This document shows, piece after piece, positions 30,483-42,539 of a stretch of DNA of 64,000 bases. The stretch's first letter is position 1; the number at the start of each line of letters is the position of its first letter. The stretch lies in contig NC_053489.1 in assembly GCF_905171775.1 (NCBI RefSeq), positions 243,542,231 to 243,606,230 on the forward strand. Reading direction: 5' to 3'. This DNA comes from Rana temporaria. Taxonomy: Eukaryota > Chordata > Amphibia > Anura > Ranidae. Made by a program: the position numbers and the translations under genes. A model generated the notes under the pieces. That model did no database searches and was not told the DNA's origin. It saw only the letters and a list, made by a program, of their open reading frames with translations.

Positions 30483-31216
30483 TGGGGAAATTTGTTGACC
30501 AGCATGTTTTATATACCACTACTTGCAATGGAAGGAATCCTAGCTTTCTACTCGCACATTTGTTCTGAAAGTTTTAACTTATTTTTAGCTAGAGACAAGT
30601 TCATAGCTTCCAAGAAATTTAGCCTCAAAATAAAATTTTCTGCGTTTTATGGCAGTTGTTCTAGAAGATGCTTGCCTACATATTTTTCTACACCAGAATT
30701 CTCTCAGCATTTTCCTCGGCTGGCAGTCCTGTGGAAAGGGACAGACCTATACTTCCTAAGTTGATCAATATCGTTAAGCTGTGTCCTTCAATTGGGAATA
30801 CAGTATTGCTTTTCTATAGGAAGACAGGCATACTTGTTGGTTTAATATATGTGCTACCTATTTTTTATTTTTCTCCCTTTTTGTCAGCATTTGTCTCTCT
30901 TAAATTTAGAAAACTATAGACTACACTAGAAATGTATTTATATCCGTTTATGCATTCCGATGGTCGGGATCCACCTAGATGCCTGAACTGACAGCTGGCT
31001 CAGCCTCTCAACGATCTGTTGAGAGCCTGATCCAGCTGCTCCCCTCCACAGCTCGGCGCCCCTGTGAGCATTGGATTGGGGGGGGGGGGGGGTGTGGAGC
31101 AGGAAGTGGTGGGTGACTGACCCAGCTCTCTGCTCGCAGAATGTTGAGAACTGATCGATCGGCTCAGTTTTCAGTGCAGAGCCAGCAGAGGACAGATCGA
31201 TGCTGCATTTACCTAG

Positions 31217-31231
31217 CTGTGTGTGTGTGTA

Positions 31232-31282
<51 letters not shown>

Positions 31283-31297
31283 ATATGTATGTATATA
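31217..31297. repeat. (GT)n/(ATGT)n microsatellite
   Basis: GTGT runs interrupted by ATGTATGT, followed by a T run near 31300-31313. Confidence 0.9.
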
Positions 31298-31647
31298 TAA
31301 TTTTTTTTTTTTTTCTCTTTATCCTGAACTTCTTTTACATCTGAGCAACATAACGATATGTAAGGTGCTAGAAGTGTGACCATGTGTATACATGTATTCT
31401 GTGTTTTCACTTTGAATATTAGACACATACAGTACGCTTCAGATATATGCCTGCTGCACTGTTTACTTGTATAAAAAAAGTATCCTGTTTTTTGTATTGC
31501 TTCCTTTGTGTAAAATCCCTGGTGTTCCTGACAGTCATTCTGCTTTCCTATTTAAAACTAAAAACTGACCACACTAATCGGAACACACTGTGGTCAGCTG
31601 TGTTGGGAACTCAGCCTGCTCTCCTCCAATGATCAGACTTTTCTTGA

Positions 31648-31658
31648 CCCCCCCCCCC

Positions 31659-31689
<31 letters not shown>
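31648..31689. repeat. Poly-C and (CA)n microsatellite
   Basis: A run of 13 C is followed by about 14 CA units. Confidence 0.9.
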
Positions 31690-31691
<2 letters not shown>

Positions 31692-32051
31692 CTGCACAAC
31701 CATTCACAGGTGTACTGCTGTTTCTCCTCCCCCAGCTCTTATGCAACTGAAACCAGAGGAAATGTGATCACGTCTAAAAAAAAAAAAGGGGGGGGGGTGT
31801 ATTTATGATTTTTTTTATAGATCTATATTAAACTAGGTTGTTTTACAAGGTGATCGTTTACAATCACTTTAAATTTAGTAGAAGGCAGTTAGTTTAGAAT
31901 TGTGTTAAGACACCCATAAGAAATACATTCAAGCATGAGGAGAAGATGCAAACCATATAGTGATTTAGTGAGTTAAACTCCAGACTTCAGCTCTGCAAGA
32001 GAAGAATGTAAAGCATTTTGCTGTTCTCATGAAATCCTCTTTTTTTTGTAG

Positions 32052-32240
32052 AAAGAATACTTTAAGCAGTATGAAGTGGGTCTACAAAATTTGTGCAACT
32101 CGTATCAAAATCGAGCTGATCTCCGTGCTAAAACCAGTGAAGAGCTCCAGCGTAACACAGAAAATAAGTTAAAAGAGTCTGAAGAGAAACTACAGAGATT
32201 AAGAACAAACATTGTGTCACTGCTACAGAAAGTTCAAGAG
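32052..32240 (+). CDS. morc2: MORC2 exon: C-terminal coiled coil
   Basis: Sixty-three codons between an acceptor TTTTTTTGTAG and a donor GAG|GTAAGA, phase 0 both ends. The peptide KEYFKQYEVGLQNLCNSYQ, ELQRNTENKLKESEEKLQRL, RTNIVSLLQKVQE is the conserved C-terminal coiled coil of MORC2, rich in Glu/Lys/Leu with a heptad pattern. The exon is undamaged and very close to mammalian MORC2. Confidence 0.95.
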
Positions 32241-32518
32241 GTAAGATGCATCCTTTCTATAAATAACCACTATTGTTAGATTTGCCTAGTTTTCCACAAT
32301 GTTTGTTTAAAAAAAGAAGCCTTATCTAATGGCTCTATTTCCGCAAGGGTCCATTCCTGGACTTTTGTCTTTAAATGCAATCTAGTTTAAAAATAGAAAC
32401 TAACAAATCAAGGGGGTTGCTTGAATGGGTTTAAGTCGCAGCAAGCTAGTAATTGAATTTAAGGCAGCCTGAGAAAAGGCCCTAACCCCTTTTAAAATAT
32501 AAAAAGTCCACAATTGTT

Positions 32519-33049
32519 TAACCACTTACCGACCAGGCCATAGCCGAATGACCGATACAGCGAGGTCGGATAACTCTGGGAAGGACGTATAATGACGTCC
32601 TCCCAGAATCGCACACCCGGGAATGTCTGACAGTTGGGTCCTCCGGACATGGCGCGTCACAGAATGGGGTTAAGGGCCAAGCGACCCTTTACCACGTGAT
32701 TGCTCTGTCCAATGACGGATCGATCAGTTTTCAACAAACTGGAGCATGTCCAGTCCAGTTCCTCCCCTCTCCTCACACAGATCAGTACAGTGTGTGTGTG
32801 TGTGTGAGGATAGGGGGGAGCCGGGTGCAGCAGCGCTGTGGCTGCATCTGAAGTGCCCACAGCGCTGATCTGTCCCCATTCATGCTCCATGCATGGCTCA
32901 TCCGTGCCTATCCATGTGCTATCCAAGCTCATCTATCGCCGTACTCGGGAGAAGTAGCAGAATTTATTTCGGGGTGTCATTTGTGGTATGCATATGATGT
33001 GTGTGAGAAAAAACCTGTTAATCTTACAATTTTGTGGAAAAAAGATTCT
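32519..33049. mobile_element. TTAA-type element, left part of an older copy
   Basis: It starts TTAACCACTTACCGACCAGG and holds the GACGTATAATGACGTCCTCC palindrome typical of this family. It is followed directly by a second left end at 33050. No right end of its own is certain; the shared right end at 34434 may serve both. Confidence 0.6.
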
Positions 33050-34434
33050 TTAACCACTTAAGCCCTGGACCATTTTGCTGGACAATTGCGCGGTCGTACG
33101 ACGTGGCTTCCAAACAAAATTGAGGTCCTTTTTCCCCCCCACAAATAGAGCTTTCTTTTGGTGGTATTTGATTACCTCTGCGGTTTTTATTTTTTGCGCA
33201 AAAAATAGAGCGAAAATTTTGAAAACAATGCAATATTTTTTACTTTTTGCTATAATAAATATCCCCAACAAATATATATATTAAAAGTTTTTTTCCCTCA
33301 GTTTAGGCTGATACATATATCTACATATTTCTGGTAAAAAAAAAATCGCACTAAGCGTATATTGATTGGTTTGCGCAAAATAGGGAATAGAATTATTTTT
33401 TTTTTTTTTACTTGTAATGGTGGCAATCTGCGATTTTTTTTTTTTTTTTTTTTTTTATTGTGACTGCGACTTTATGGCCGACACATCGGACACTGGACAC
33501 ATTTTTGGGACCATTGTCATTTTTACAGCGATCAGTGCTATAAAAATGCACTGATTACTGTGAAAATGAAACTGGCAGTGAAGGGGTTAAGTGTGCCCTA
33601 GGGAGTGCTTCTAACTGTAGGGGGGATGGGCAGGTTATGTGTGACACTGATCACCGCTTCAGATTACAGGGAGCTGTGATCACTGTCCTGTCAATAGGAA
33701 GACTGGGGAAATGCTTGTTTACATCAGCATTTCCCCGTTCTTCCTCACTGTGACAGGATCGCGGGTATGCACAGTCAGTCATGGAGCTCGTGTCTTAAAA
33801 GGGACATATATATACGTCCTTTTGCCTGTCCGTGCCATGCTGCAGACGTATATCTATATCTGCGTGCGGTGGTCGGCAAGCGGTTATAATTGCAAAGAAT
33901 TGTGGGAAAAAATTACAACTTCAAAAAACTCACCATGCCTCTTACCATGGGATGTCTACTTTCCAAAAAGGGGTAATTTGGGGGGTATTTATACTTGCCT
34001 GGCTTGTTAATGCCTCAAGAAATGAGATAGGCCATCAGTACCTCAGGTGTGATCAATTTTCAGAGATTGGCACCATAGCTTGTAAACTCTATAACTTTCA
34101 CACAGACCAAGTAATAAACACTTATTTGGGTTATTTTTACCACAGATATGCAATTGTGTAAATTATGGCCAAAATTTGAGGAAAAATTACTCCTTTGCAA
34201 AATGTTATAACTGAAAATTTGGTTAAAAAAAAATGCATTTTTCAGTCTTTTTACTTATAACGCAAAAAATAAAAAACCCAGTGGTGATTAAATACCACCA
34301 AAATAAAGCTCTATTTGTGTGAAAAAACATTTTCATATGGGTACAGTGTTGCGTGACTCAGTATTTTGTCATTCAAAATGTGAGAGCGCTGAAAATTGGT
34401 CTGGTTAGGAAGTTCCCAGTGGGTAAGTGGTTAA
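33050..34434. mobile_element. TTAA-flanked CCACTT element, near complete
   Basis: TTAA at 33050-33053 is followed by CCACTTAAGCCCTGG. The right end GGGTAAGTGG is followed by TTAA (34431-34434). The internal motifs GCTTTCTTTTGGTGGTATTT (about 33150) and AAATACCACCAAAATAAAGC (inverted, about 34289) are diagnostic of the family. No transposase. Confidence 0.75.
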
Positions 34435-34548
34435 GGACTAATATGCCAGCACTGTGTTTGAAAACTTACACATAATCATTTTTACTTTAGTGCTGTAATA
34501 GTAATCTGGGTTTACACAACCTTTTAACCTTTGTTCCTCTTTTTCTAG

Positions 34549-34617
34549 GATATCGATATAAATACAGATGATGAGCTGGATGCTTACATAGAAGACCTAA
34601 TAGCAAGAGGGGACTGA
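34549..34617 (+). CDS. morc2: MORC2 last coding exon
   Basis: The acceptor TCTTTTTCTAG is followed by 22 codons and TGA (34615-34617). The peptide DIDINTDDELDAYIEDLIAR plus GD is the family's invariant C-terminus. Phase 0 matches the previous exon. The C-terminus is therefore complete in this allele. Confidence 0.96.
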   Translation, partial: DIDINTDDELDAYIEDLIARGD

Positions 34618-34965
34618 CCTAAGAGTAGCTACATTTTTTGAGGGACAGAAGAATAAGCTGCTTTCCCCCTCTCCAGTTAAATGGGAGTGCCAAAGGGGTC
34701 CAGCCCAAGTTCCTGGGCAGACGTGTATTATGGCGTCACTGTTTTCTTATGTTTTCATGGTTTTTACATACCAGGCATGTGCTTTTCTTAAAATTTTAAA
34801 CATTGTAGTTCATTTCTTTGTTTATAAATATTTATTTTTTACTGAAAAACAAAGCGCTGAGTGGTTTATAAAACCTTCTTACAAAAAAATGACTCTGCCT
34901 GTTGATTTAAAGTAGATCAGTAACTTTACAAGTCTTTATAAATAAATTCCTCACAGCAAATTTTC
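34618..34965 (+). other. morc2: MORC2 3' UTR
   Basis: Sequence from the stop to just past the AATAAA at 34941. It is AT-rich toward the end. The LINE insertion begins only about 45 bases beyond the likely cleavage site, so the MORC2 3' end is intact. Confidence 0.7.
34941..34946 (+). terminator. morc2: MORC2 polyadenylation signal
   Basis: AATAAA is followed at 15-25 bases by CACAGCAAATTTTCC and a T-rich stretch. It is the best signal after the stop codon and precedes the LINE boundary. Confidence 0.75.
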
Positions 34966-34995
34966 CAAAATACTTGTACCTTTTTCATTACGAAT

Positions 34996-35010
34996 CAGTC
35001 CTCAAGTGTT
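34996..35010. repeat. Target duplication of the LINE, copy 1
   Basis: CAGTCCTCAAGTGTT here is identical to 49189-49203. The poly-T that follows at once (35009-35020) is the LINE A tail on the - strand. Confidence 0.88.
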
Positions 35011-35628
35011 TTTTTTTTTTTAATCAAGAAATTTTTTATTGAAACAGAATAATCATACAATACTGTGGGATGCATGCATACGTAATAGGAATACAATCAA
35101 GATCTTTATGGACAGTTTAAGGAAATTTAGCAAGATGGGAGAAGTAGACCAGTCCGCCTCCCCACAAGTACATTACATCAAACCTGAGATTGACATAGAA
35201 TTAAGTCGGAAGTTCCCTGCAATTGCACATATAACATATTCAATACTGTAGATTACCAATCCACCTTTAAACTTAGGCAATACACAGCCCAATAAGGTTG
35301 CATTCTGTAAATTAATAATATCTAACATCCACGTTGCATTTGTATCTAGTATATAAAAAAAAGTAACACACCCTGCTTAATAACCCGTTTCACCATGATC
35401 CTGACTCTATAGCCATACCCAAAGGTACTAGACTCCTCTGTAATAATGTGTGCCCCACCCTATCCCATCCTTTGACCCATTATCCTTGCAATAGCCTATC
35501 CATAATCAATTGAGCTGGTCCCAGCCCCGGTGTATCTAGCCAGGGCTGCCACAATGAGTAGAATTTTTGGAGCGTGTTTCTGTGCTGGTATGTAAGTTTT
35601 TCCCTTATCAACAAACTATTCACCATCT

Positions 35629-36830
35629 TCACCCATTGTCCCTCCGTTGGCACTCTAGAAGTAATCCAAAACCTAGCAATAGCTTTCCGGGCAACATAAA
35701 GCAGCCAAAGTCAGCCGTATGGTCGTTAGGGGAAAGTGACGGCACCTCAAGGGTGCCTAGCAGGCATATCACTGGGACATGAGGCACCGGAAAGCCATAC
35801 ACCTGAGATATAGTGTTAATAACAATTTGCCAGTATCTGAAAAGTTTAGGACATTCCCACATAATGTGTAATAGGTCACCCTCCTGTGCATTGCATTTTG
35901 GGCACAGTGGGGAATCTCTCAGACCCCACTTGTGTAAACGAGCGGGGGTCTTATAGACTCTGTGAAGTAGGAATAAGTGCGAGAGTCTATGTTGTGCCGA
36001 TACCAATGGGGCAGAAGATAAAAACAGCTCCCAAGTATCACCATCAATGGGGCCCAGATCATTTTCCCAACCCTTCCTGCACGGCAGTGTGGATGCATCG
36101 TGGGTGACATTAATCGGTCTGTAATAGACCTGCGAGATCATGCCCTTTTTATCTCTGTTAAACAAAACGTTATTGTGGAGGGGATGTCGCACCACCGAGA
36201 TAGGGGAGAGCCTACCCTCACTCTGGACAGCATGCCTTAGTTGTAAATATTTATAGAACTGAGTCCTATTAAGCGCAAACTCGTCCTTTAAATCCGCGAA
36301 GGACTTGAGGACCGGGCCCACAAACAACTGAGAGCAATGTAGTGAATTCCCACATTGGCCCAGGGTCTGAAGCCCTCAAGCTTAAAAAGTTCCTTATAGT
36401 AGGAATTTTTCCAAATGGGAGTGAAGGGACATACCCCCCTGATGCCAAGAATGGACCGAATGTATTTCCATAGGGTATTTAGTAAAACGACAGTAGGTAG
36501 TGCCTGTGCTAGATGTGGAAACCCTGCCTCTAAATGTGATATAGCCGGGAGCTCGGATCCTGATGGGATTAATGGTGCTCTTACTGGGTCCCCCACATCC
36601 ACCGCCCCCCAATTACCCAGGTGTTGAATTTGTGATGCTACAAAATAGTAGCGGGCGTGTGGGACAGCCATTCCCCCTTGATCCTTAGCTAATTGTAGTG
36701 TAATGAGACTTATTCGTGCCACCTTGCCACCCCAAATCAAATCCCTGAACTGGGCATCAATCTGCGCAAACCATTTATGTGGTATCCAAATTGGGGTGTT
36801 ATGGAAAACATACAGGAGCTGGGGGCCCAC
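35629..36830 (-). pseudogene. LINE ORF2 C-terminal domain, frameshifted
   Basis: The first piece (36830-36288) reads LYVFHNTPIWIPHKWFAQID, DAQFRDLIWGGKVARISL and YKELFKLEGFRPWANVGI. The second (36327-35629) reads LKSFADLKDEFALNRTQFYK, HRLSHLFLLHRVYKTP and the cysteine motif CPKCNAQEGDLLHIMWECPK. Frameshifts lie near 36,830, 36,310 and 35,740. The motif order equals that of the LINE fragments at 2-754 and 1232-2198, so all belong to one group. Confidence 0.78.
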
Positions 36831-37720
36831 ACCATTTTTATAAGATTTGCTCTACCTGTAACCAACAGGGGGAGTTTTTTCCAAGCTGCACATTTCTGTC
36901 TGAATTTATGAAGTAGTGGTGTCAAATTCAAAGAGAGATATTGAGCAGGGTCGGGTGTCACTTGAATTCCCAGGTACCTAAATTCATTCACCACTAGTAT
37001 ATCCTTGGCACAGTCAGGCAATGGATCCTTCAAGGGGTCTAAAGGCATGAGCACAGATTTGTTGCAGTTTATACTGAAGCCCGATAGGTCACCGAAGTCC
37101 GCGATCAAAGCCATCACATTTCTCAGAGACCCATCAGTATCTCCTAGATATATTAATGTGTCGTCTGCAAATAAAGAGATTACGTCCCGCCCGGCACCCC
37201 TGGTGAAACCAGTAATACCAGGTGAGGCTCTCGTGTGTATCGCCAAGGGTTCCAGAGCTAGGGTGAACAGCAGGGGCGATAAGGGGCACCCCTGCCGTGT
37301 CCCCCTGAAAAGTCGGAAGGAGTCTGAGACTTCACCGTTAATTCTCATTCTTGCCTTCGGGGAGCTATATAATAACTGAACCCATTTCAAGAAAGATGGT
37401 CCAACTCCAAATCTACTCAGCACCTCCCATAGATATGGCCACTCAACACTATCGAATGCCTTAGCCGCATCGAGGGAGAATATAGCCCTGTTACCCGGAT
37501 TGTCTACTGGGACCTGTATATTAAGAAACAGCCTGCGTAGGTTTTGTCCTGTAGACCTAGTAGGAATAAAACCTGATTGATCTCTATGCACTACATGGTG
37601 AATACACTTAGATAGTCTAGTGGCCAGAACTCTGGCCAATAGTTTCACATCAAATGTCAAGAGGGAGATAGGCCTGTAGGAGTCCCGGGGAGAGAGGATC
37701 CTTCCCAGGCTTCAGCAGAA
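36737..37720 (-). pseudogene. LINE ORF2 reverse transcriptase
   Basis: A 307-codon stretch holds the L1-type RT motifs in order: LDAAKAFDSVEWPYLWEVL (first catalytic Asp, about 37480-37430), GTRQGCPLSPLLFTLALEPL (about 37295) and SLFADDTLIYLGD (FADD catalytic pair, about 37180-37150). It is followed by FSINCNKSV and FRYLGIQVTP. All catalytic residues are kept, and only the frame changes at the ends. The enzyme would copy LINE RNA at a nicked target. Confidence 0.88.
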
Positions 37721-37788
37721 CCACTATGAGGGCCTCATTCATGGATGGGGGAAGCACTCCAGTTTCATATTATTATTATTATAAACCT

Positions 37789-38143
37789 TTAATAAAACAG
37801 GGATAAGCTGCTCTGAATATCGACTATAAACCTCGGAAGGAAGGCCGCCTGCCCATTGTGTGCCTGCGCCAGTGCCTCCAGGAGTTCCTCCCTGGTAAGG
37901 GGAGCATTAAGCAGGGCTACCTCTGAGGTGGGAAGACTCGGTAACTGGTATCTATCCAAAAATGAATGTAACTGATCAATAGAGGGACTGACCTTTGATG
38001 TATAGACATCCTGGAAGAAGCTTTTAAAACAGCCCATGATGGACTGTGTGGAGTCACACACCTCACCCCTCGCGTTTGTAACAGCCGTAATATGGGAAGG
38101 GGGCTGCTGTGATCTAGCCAGGATCGCCAGCAAGTGGCCTGTA
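37789..38143 (-). pseudogene. LINE ORF2 region between endonuclease and RT
   Basis: Reads HLLAILARSQQPPSHITAVT, then FFQDVYTSKVSPS and LLNAPLTREELLEALAQAHN. This is the L1 linker before RT. It begins exactly at the DIRS C0 boundary. The endonuclease side stops at 46319 with FWLSLMPDSD, and about 100 codons expected between them are missing, so the DIRS insertion went with a deletion. Confidence 0.75.
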
Positions 38144-38834
38144 TTTCTCTTTCGTTCATAGACGGACACAGCCTTCTTTGACATTAGGGTTATGCTTATT
38201 CCTACCAGGAGATTTAGGCAGAATTTTACAGCACTTAAGGTGTTAAAACCTTTCCCTCATGCCGCTCCCCCAGGCATAACCCCACCCTGCTCTAGCAGCC
38301 TTCAGTCTTCTTCTGCCTAACGACAGAGTCAGGTGCTCTCTGGAGTTTTTTTCTTGCGATTTTTCTCGCTTTTCTTGTTTTGTTCCTGCATTTTTGAATC
38401 CTGTGATTCTTCTATTAACAGCCGACTGGGTGACAGGCTGGGTCCTCGACTCTTGTAGTCCCCCCATGTTCGGCCATTGAGCGTGTGCCGGCCCGCTTTA
38501 CGGACGTTGGTTCTGTCTGGGATACCTCCAGCCGGGTAGTCGCAGGACGGGTAAGTAGTGGCCCCTTACTCAGGTAAGTGGTCTGGCTGGAATGTTCCCT
38601 TGGGAGGTCGACTGAGGTTTTTTTCCCCTGCTTTCCTCTCTCTCCTCATTTTCTCCCTCCTTCCCTTTTGGGTAACGGCTGTGAGGGTTTTTTTTTTCTG
38701 GACTCATGTACAACGGACCCTTGTTGTGTAGCAGGGGCTGTGTGTTGTCACTACAGGCTGTGGTGTTCACTACTGGGCTTTTACTGTGTGCTGTGAGGTA
38801 ATTTTTTTGGGTGACTATTTGCAGTGTCACTGTC
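38144..38834 (+). mobile_element. DIRS C0, left part
   Basis: Left terminal repeat and 5' region of a DIRS copy inserted in the LINE. It starts TTTCTCTTTCGTTCATAGAC and has the donor-like GTAAGT at 38551. It is interrupted at 38835 by a second DIRS copy (C) and continues at about 45791. Confidence 0.82.
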
Positions 38835-39673
38835 TTTCTCTTTCGTTCATAGACGGACACAGCCTTCATTGACCTTAGGGTTATGCTTCTACTACCAGGA
38901 GATTTAGGCAGAATTCTACAGCACTTAAGGTGTTAAAAACTTCCTCATGCCGCTCCTCCCAGGGGGGCGTGGCTCCCCCAGGCATAACCCCCACTCTGCT
39001 CTAGCAGCTCAGTTTGTTTCTGCCTAACCGACAGGAGAGTCAGGCTCTCTCTGGAGTCCTGGACTCTGGAGTTTTTCTTGCGATTTTCTCTCGCTTTTTA
39101 TTATTTTGTTCCTGCATTTTTGAATCCTGCGATTCTTCTATCAACAGCCGACTGGGTGACAGGCTGGGGTCCTCGACCCTTGTAGTCCCCCAGGTTCAGC
39201 CTTCGAGCGTTTCCGGCCCTCAGCTCAGCTTTGGGACGTCCACGACAGGCCCCGTTGCTCCAGGGGCGGCTGGGGAACTTCGGTTCTAGGGCACACATAT
39301 GACCGGTCTTTATGGCCTTGTCACAGTGTGTCTGGCCGACAGCCATGCCGTTTAGCGGACGTTGGTTCTGTCTGGGATACCTCCAGCCGTGAGTCGCAGG
39401 ACAGGTAAGTAGTGACCCTTGCTCAGGTAAAGAGGTCTGCTGGAATTTTCCCTGGGAGGTCGACTGAGGGTTCGCCCTGCTTTCCTCTCTCCCTTATTCC
39501 TCTCCTTCCTTCCCTTTTGGTAGCGGCTGTGAGGGGGGGTGTTTTCTGGGGTCTCTATTATCACCGGGGCCTGTGTGTTAGCTGGGCTGTGTGTGTTCAC
39601 TGCAGGGGGCTGTAGTGTTCTCTGCGGGACTTGTGTGCTGTTTTTACTAGGCTGCTGGCTGTCTGTTCTTTAA

Positions 39674-40962
39674 CCACTTCCCTACCGGCCCATAGTGAAA
39701 TGACGTCCACAAAGAACCTCTGCCGTTCAGAGTGGACGTCATATGACGTCCTGGGCTTTGTGGGGGGGATATCTGATGATGCCTGGAGCTAGAGGCATCC
39801 ATTCAGATATCCTTTCTCTTGTGCCGGCGATTCTGCACAACGTAAGAACGATCATAGCGGCGGTTCCGCCGCTAGATCGTTCTTACAGGCGGCGGAGGGG
39901 ACATCCCCCCCCTCCCGCCGCCATCCGGTGCTTCTCCGGGCTCTCCCGTGCCATCGGGGGCCCGGAGAACGAATCGTCCGGCGCTCGCAGGAAGCATAGA
40001 GATGACTGGTGACCAGATGGTCACCAGTCATCTCTATGACCGTCGGAGGACCCGGCGCGATGTGATGACGTCACGCCCGGGTCCCGTAAGTAAACAAAGC
40101 CGCGTTTGCGGCTGCTAAGCAACAGCAAGCATGAGATCGGTGAATTTTTTTTCACCGATTTCATGCTTTCCAGCCTGGAGGAGAGATGTGGGGTCTTATT
40201 GACCCCCGCATCTCTCCATAAAGAGTACCTGTCACACACATTCCTATTACAAGGGATGTTTACATTCCTTGTAATAGGAATAAAAGTGATCAAAAAAAAA
40301 AAAAAAATTAAAAAAAAAGTGTAAAAAAGAAATAAATGTATAAAAAGAAAAAATAAATAAAATTTATTTTTTAAACGCCCCTGTCCCCGGTAGCTTGCGC
40401 GCAGAAGCGAACGCACACGCAAGTCCCGCCGACATATGTAAACGCCGTTTAAACCACATATGTGAGGTATCGCCGCGTGCGTTAGAGTGCCAGCAACAAT
40501 TCTAGCACTAGATCTCCTCTGTAAATCTAAACTGGTAACCTGTAAAAAAATTTCAAATCGTTGCCTATGGAGATTTTTAAGTACCGAAGTTTGGCGCAAT
40601 TCCATGTGTGCGCAATTTTAAAGCGTGACATGTTAGGTATCTATTTACTCGGTGTAACATCATCTTTCCTATTTTACAAAAAAATTGGGCTAACTTTACT
40701 GTTTTTTAATTTTTTTAATTCATGAAACAATTTTTTTCCAAAAAAAAAGGCGTTTGAAAAATTTTTGCGCAAATACCGTGCAAGATAAAAGGTTTCAATG
40801 ACCGTCGTTTTATTCCCTAGGGTGTCTGCTAAAAAAATATATATAATGTTTGGGGGTTCTGCGTAATTTTCTAGCAAAAAAATTATGATTTGTACATGTA
40901 GGAGAGAAGTGCCAGAATAGGCCTGGTATGGAAGGGTGTATAACTGCCCTGTATGGAAGAGG
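39674..40962. mobile_element. TTAA-flanked CCACTT element inside DIRS C
   Basis: TTAA occurs at 39670-39673 and 40963-40966. The left end is CCACTTCCCTACCGG and the right end CTGTATGGAAGAGG. It contains a long GC-rich palindromic region (GAACGATCATAGCGGCGGTT, and TAGAGATGACTGGTGACCAG with its inverse at about 40021). It is the same subfamily as 58258-59338. Non-coding. Confidence 0.75.
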
Positions 40963-40993
40963 TTAAAAAAAAAAAAAAATTGAGAAGTGCGCC

Positions 40994-41085
40994 ACGGCCG
41001 CCATTTTGCCGTAGTCGCGCTTTGTGTATCTCGGCGGCCATTTTCATTTGGTCCTTGGCGGTTTTTTGCAATTACGGCGGCCATC
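40994..41085 (+). promoter_or_regulatory. YY1-like motif cluster in DIRS C
   Basis: GGCCGCCATTTTG, CGGCGGCCATTTTC and GGCGGCCATCTTTC occur in the same order and spacing as in DIRS A and C0. Confidence 0.55.
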
Positions 41086-41394
41086 TTTCATTTTCGTTTG
41101 GCCTCGTGTGGCCGTTTTAGCGCTCGGAGAGACCGCGAATCTCTCCGTGGGGACTGTCAGCAGCGCAGCCGGCTTCTCAGCACATCATCAGGCTCCTCTC
41201 AGCGCGATGCACCAGGCGGGGTGGTGAGTTCCCTGGGGGCCCTCATGCTCAGAACTAGAGCTAGAACAGCCGGGAGGTGACCGTGGGTGGTTCTCTGCTT
41301 AGCAGTTTGGGTAACTCGGTGGCGGGATGCCCTGGAGCCTGTACTAGGTACTATCCTCCCCACTAAGGCCTGAGTTAACCCTTGATGCCCCTCC

Positions 41395-42050
41395 CCATGC
41401 CACTTCTGTTGAGGGAGTGTTATTTCTGAAGCAGCTAGTGCCTGGTTGGGGGGTAAAAAAGCGCCCCCTCCCTGAGCCTGCTTCGGGGGATGCCGCTGAC
41501 ATTAGACTATGCCCAGCTATTGCGTCTGGCTCTGGTTCTGTGCTGTCAGTGGATGCGGGCTATAAAACCCACGCGACCAAGGAATTTGTTGGAGCTCTTA
41601 TTTTCTGCGGTTAGAGCTTATAGCTCAGTAACTAGACGGTTTGTGGTTTTGGCGGAGGTACCAGATGTACCGGTCCCTTTTGGGTTCCGCAAACCGCAGC
41701 GCACTGCAACTGTGTTCCTTATTTGGACTTTTTATGTTGCACCGCAGTATATATATATATTTTTTTGCAGTCCCTGAATGCTTTGCGACCCCTTTGTAAG
41801 TAGGTGGGTCTCTCCTCCTGTGGACCCTCCAGTGTCCGGATGGAGCAAAGCCGACACGTTGCCCGTGGAAGGGGCTCCTGCCTGTGGGGACCCCGCTGAG
41901 ACTGGTCTTGACGCGGTCTCTGGTGTCACAGACTCTGACTGGTGCTGCTGAGCCCTGTAAGGACCTAGCTGAACGTTTGGTTCGGGGTCTGTAGTTCGTC
42001 TGTGAGTCAGTCCTGGATGCGCTTCCCTTGCTTTCCAGGGCCTCCGCCTC
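41395..42050 (+). pseudogene. DIRS C Gag remnant
   Basis: Fragments include KKRPLPEPASGDAADIRL, EVPDVPVPFGFRKPQRTAT and later KADTLPVEGAPACGDPAE in another frame. Several deletions and an AT repeat (41749-41766) break it. It is more decayed than the Gag of copy A. Confidence 0.6.
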
Positions 42051-42539
42051 TGGGGGGGGTGTTTGCGCCGCCTCGTGTGGCTTACATGCTGGTCTTCGGA
42101 CCGATCCTCAAAGGGTCCTTGGTGGACTCACCCTTTTAGGGGTGGGCGGCTTTATGGGCCTCCCGGGTTGACACCCCTAGGGATGCCACGGGTGGTAAGA
42201 GCACGCTGCTTCCTCTGCTAGGAAGGGCAAGGAGCCTCGCCGTCGGCGAGTGTCCTCCTCTCCCGAGCGGTTCGTGCGCCCAGCAGGGTGGGTATTCTGC
42301 AGGGTGCTAGGGCCCCCGCTGCGGGGCTGTGACGCGCCTGGCACCACGTGCCTTACGGGCCTGCGGACGGTATTGCTTCCGCATGTAGGTCTGCCCCCGC
42401 CCGTGTCGGGTGGGGGGCTGGCTTTGGTATTTTGCGGCTCGGTTGAGGCCTCTTCTTTCCGACTGTTGGCTTTGCGAAGTTGTTTTCTCGCGGTGCAAGA
42501 TAGATTTTCTCTCTTGGCTACCTAACAGATTTTTTCCCT

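Larger units (their letters stand above)
28867..30910 (+). mobile_element. Older DIRS body D0 (Gag and RT remnants)
   Basis: At 29097-29363 the translation LTEFIQKEWLKSKSFFSK, LYLWNKMPLFVK and NPMAKSIHESLNSLMKPVHL resembles a DIRS Gag. At about 30655-30790 the frames LEDACLHIFFYTRILSAFSS and AVLWKGTDLYFL match the DIRS RT (compare LDVMNAYLHVPI in copy C). It is decayed throughout and interrupted by a hAT MITE and another inverted-repeat element. Confidence 0.55.
3215..34946 (+). other. morc2: MORC2 gene, 3' half (nine exons visible)
   Basis: Nine exons in order encode a protein collinear with the C-terminal half of vertebrate MORC2. MORC2 is a nuclear GHKL ATPase with a CW zinc finger that compacts chromatin and silences transposons with the HUSH complex. 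Diagnostic segments are KKLPLEV, RPKSPPLPAV, KVKFDYVPTDTTPRDRW, NCLRYFLPP, KEYFKQYEVGLQNLCNSY and DIDINTDDELDAYIEDLI. Introns total about 30 kb and are mostly transposable elements. The ATPase, CW and first coiled-coil domains must lie left of the window. Splice phases agree between successive exons except within the damaged sixth exon. Confidence 0.93.
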
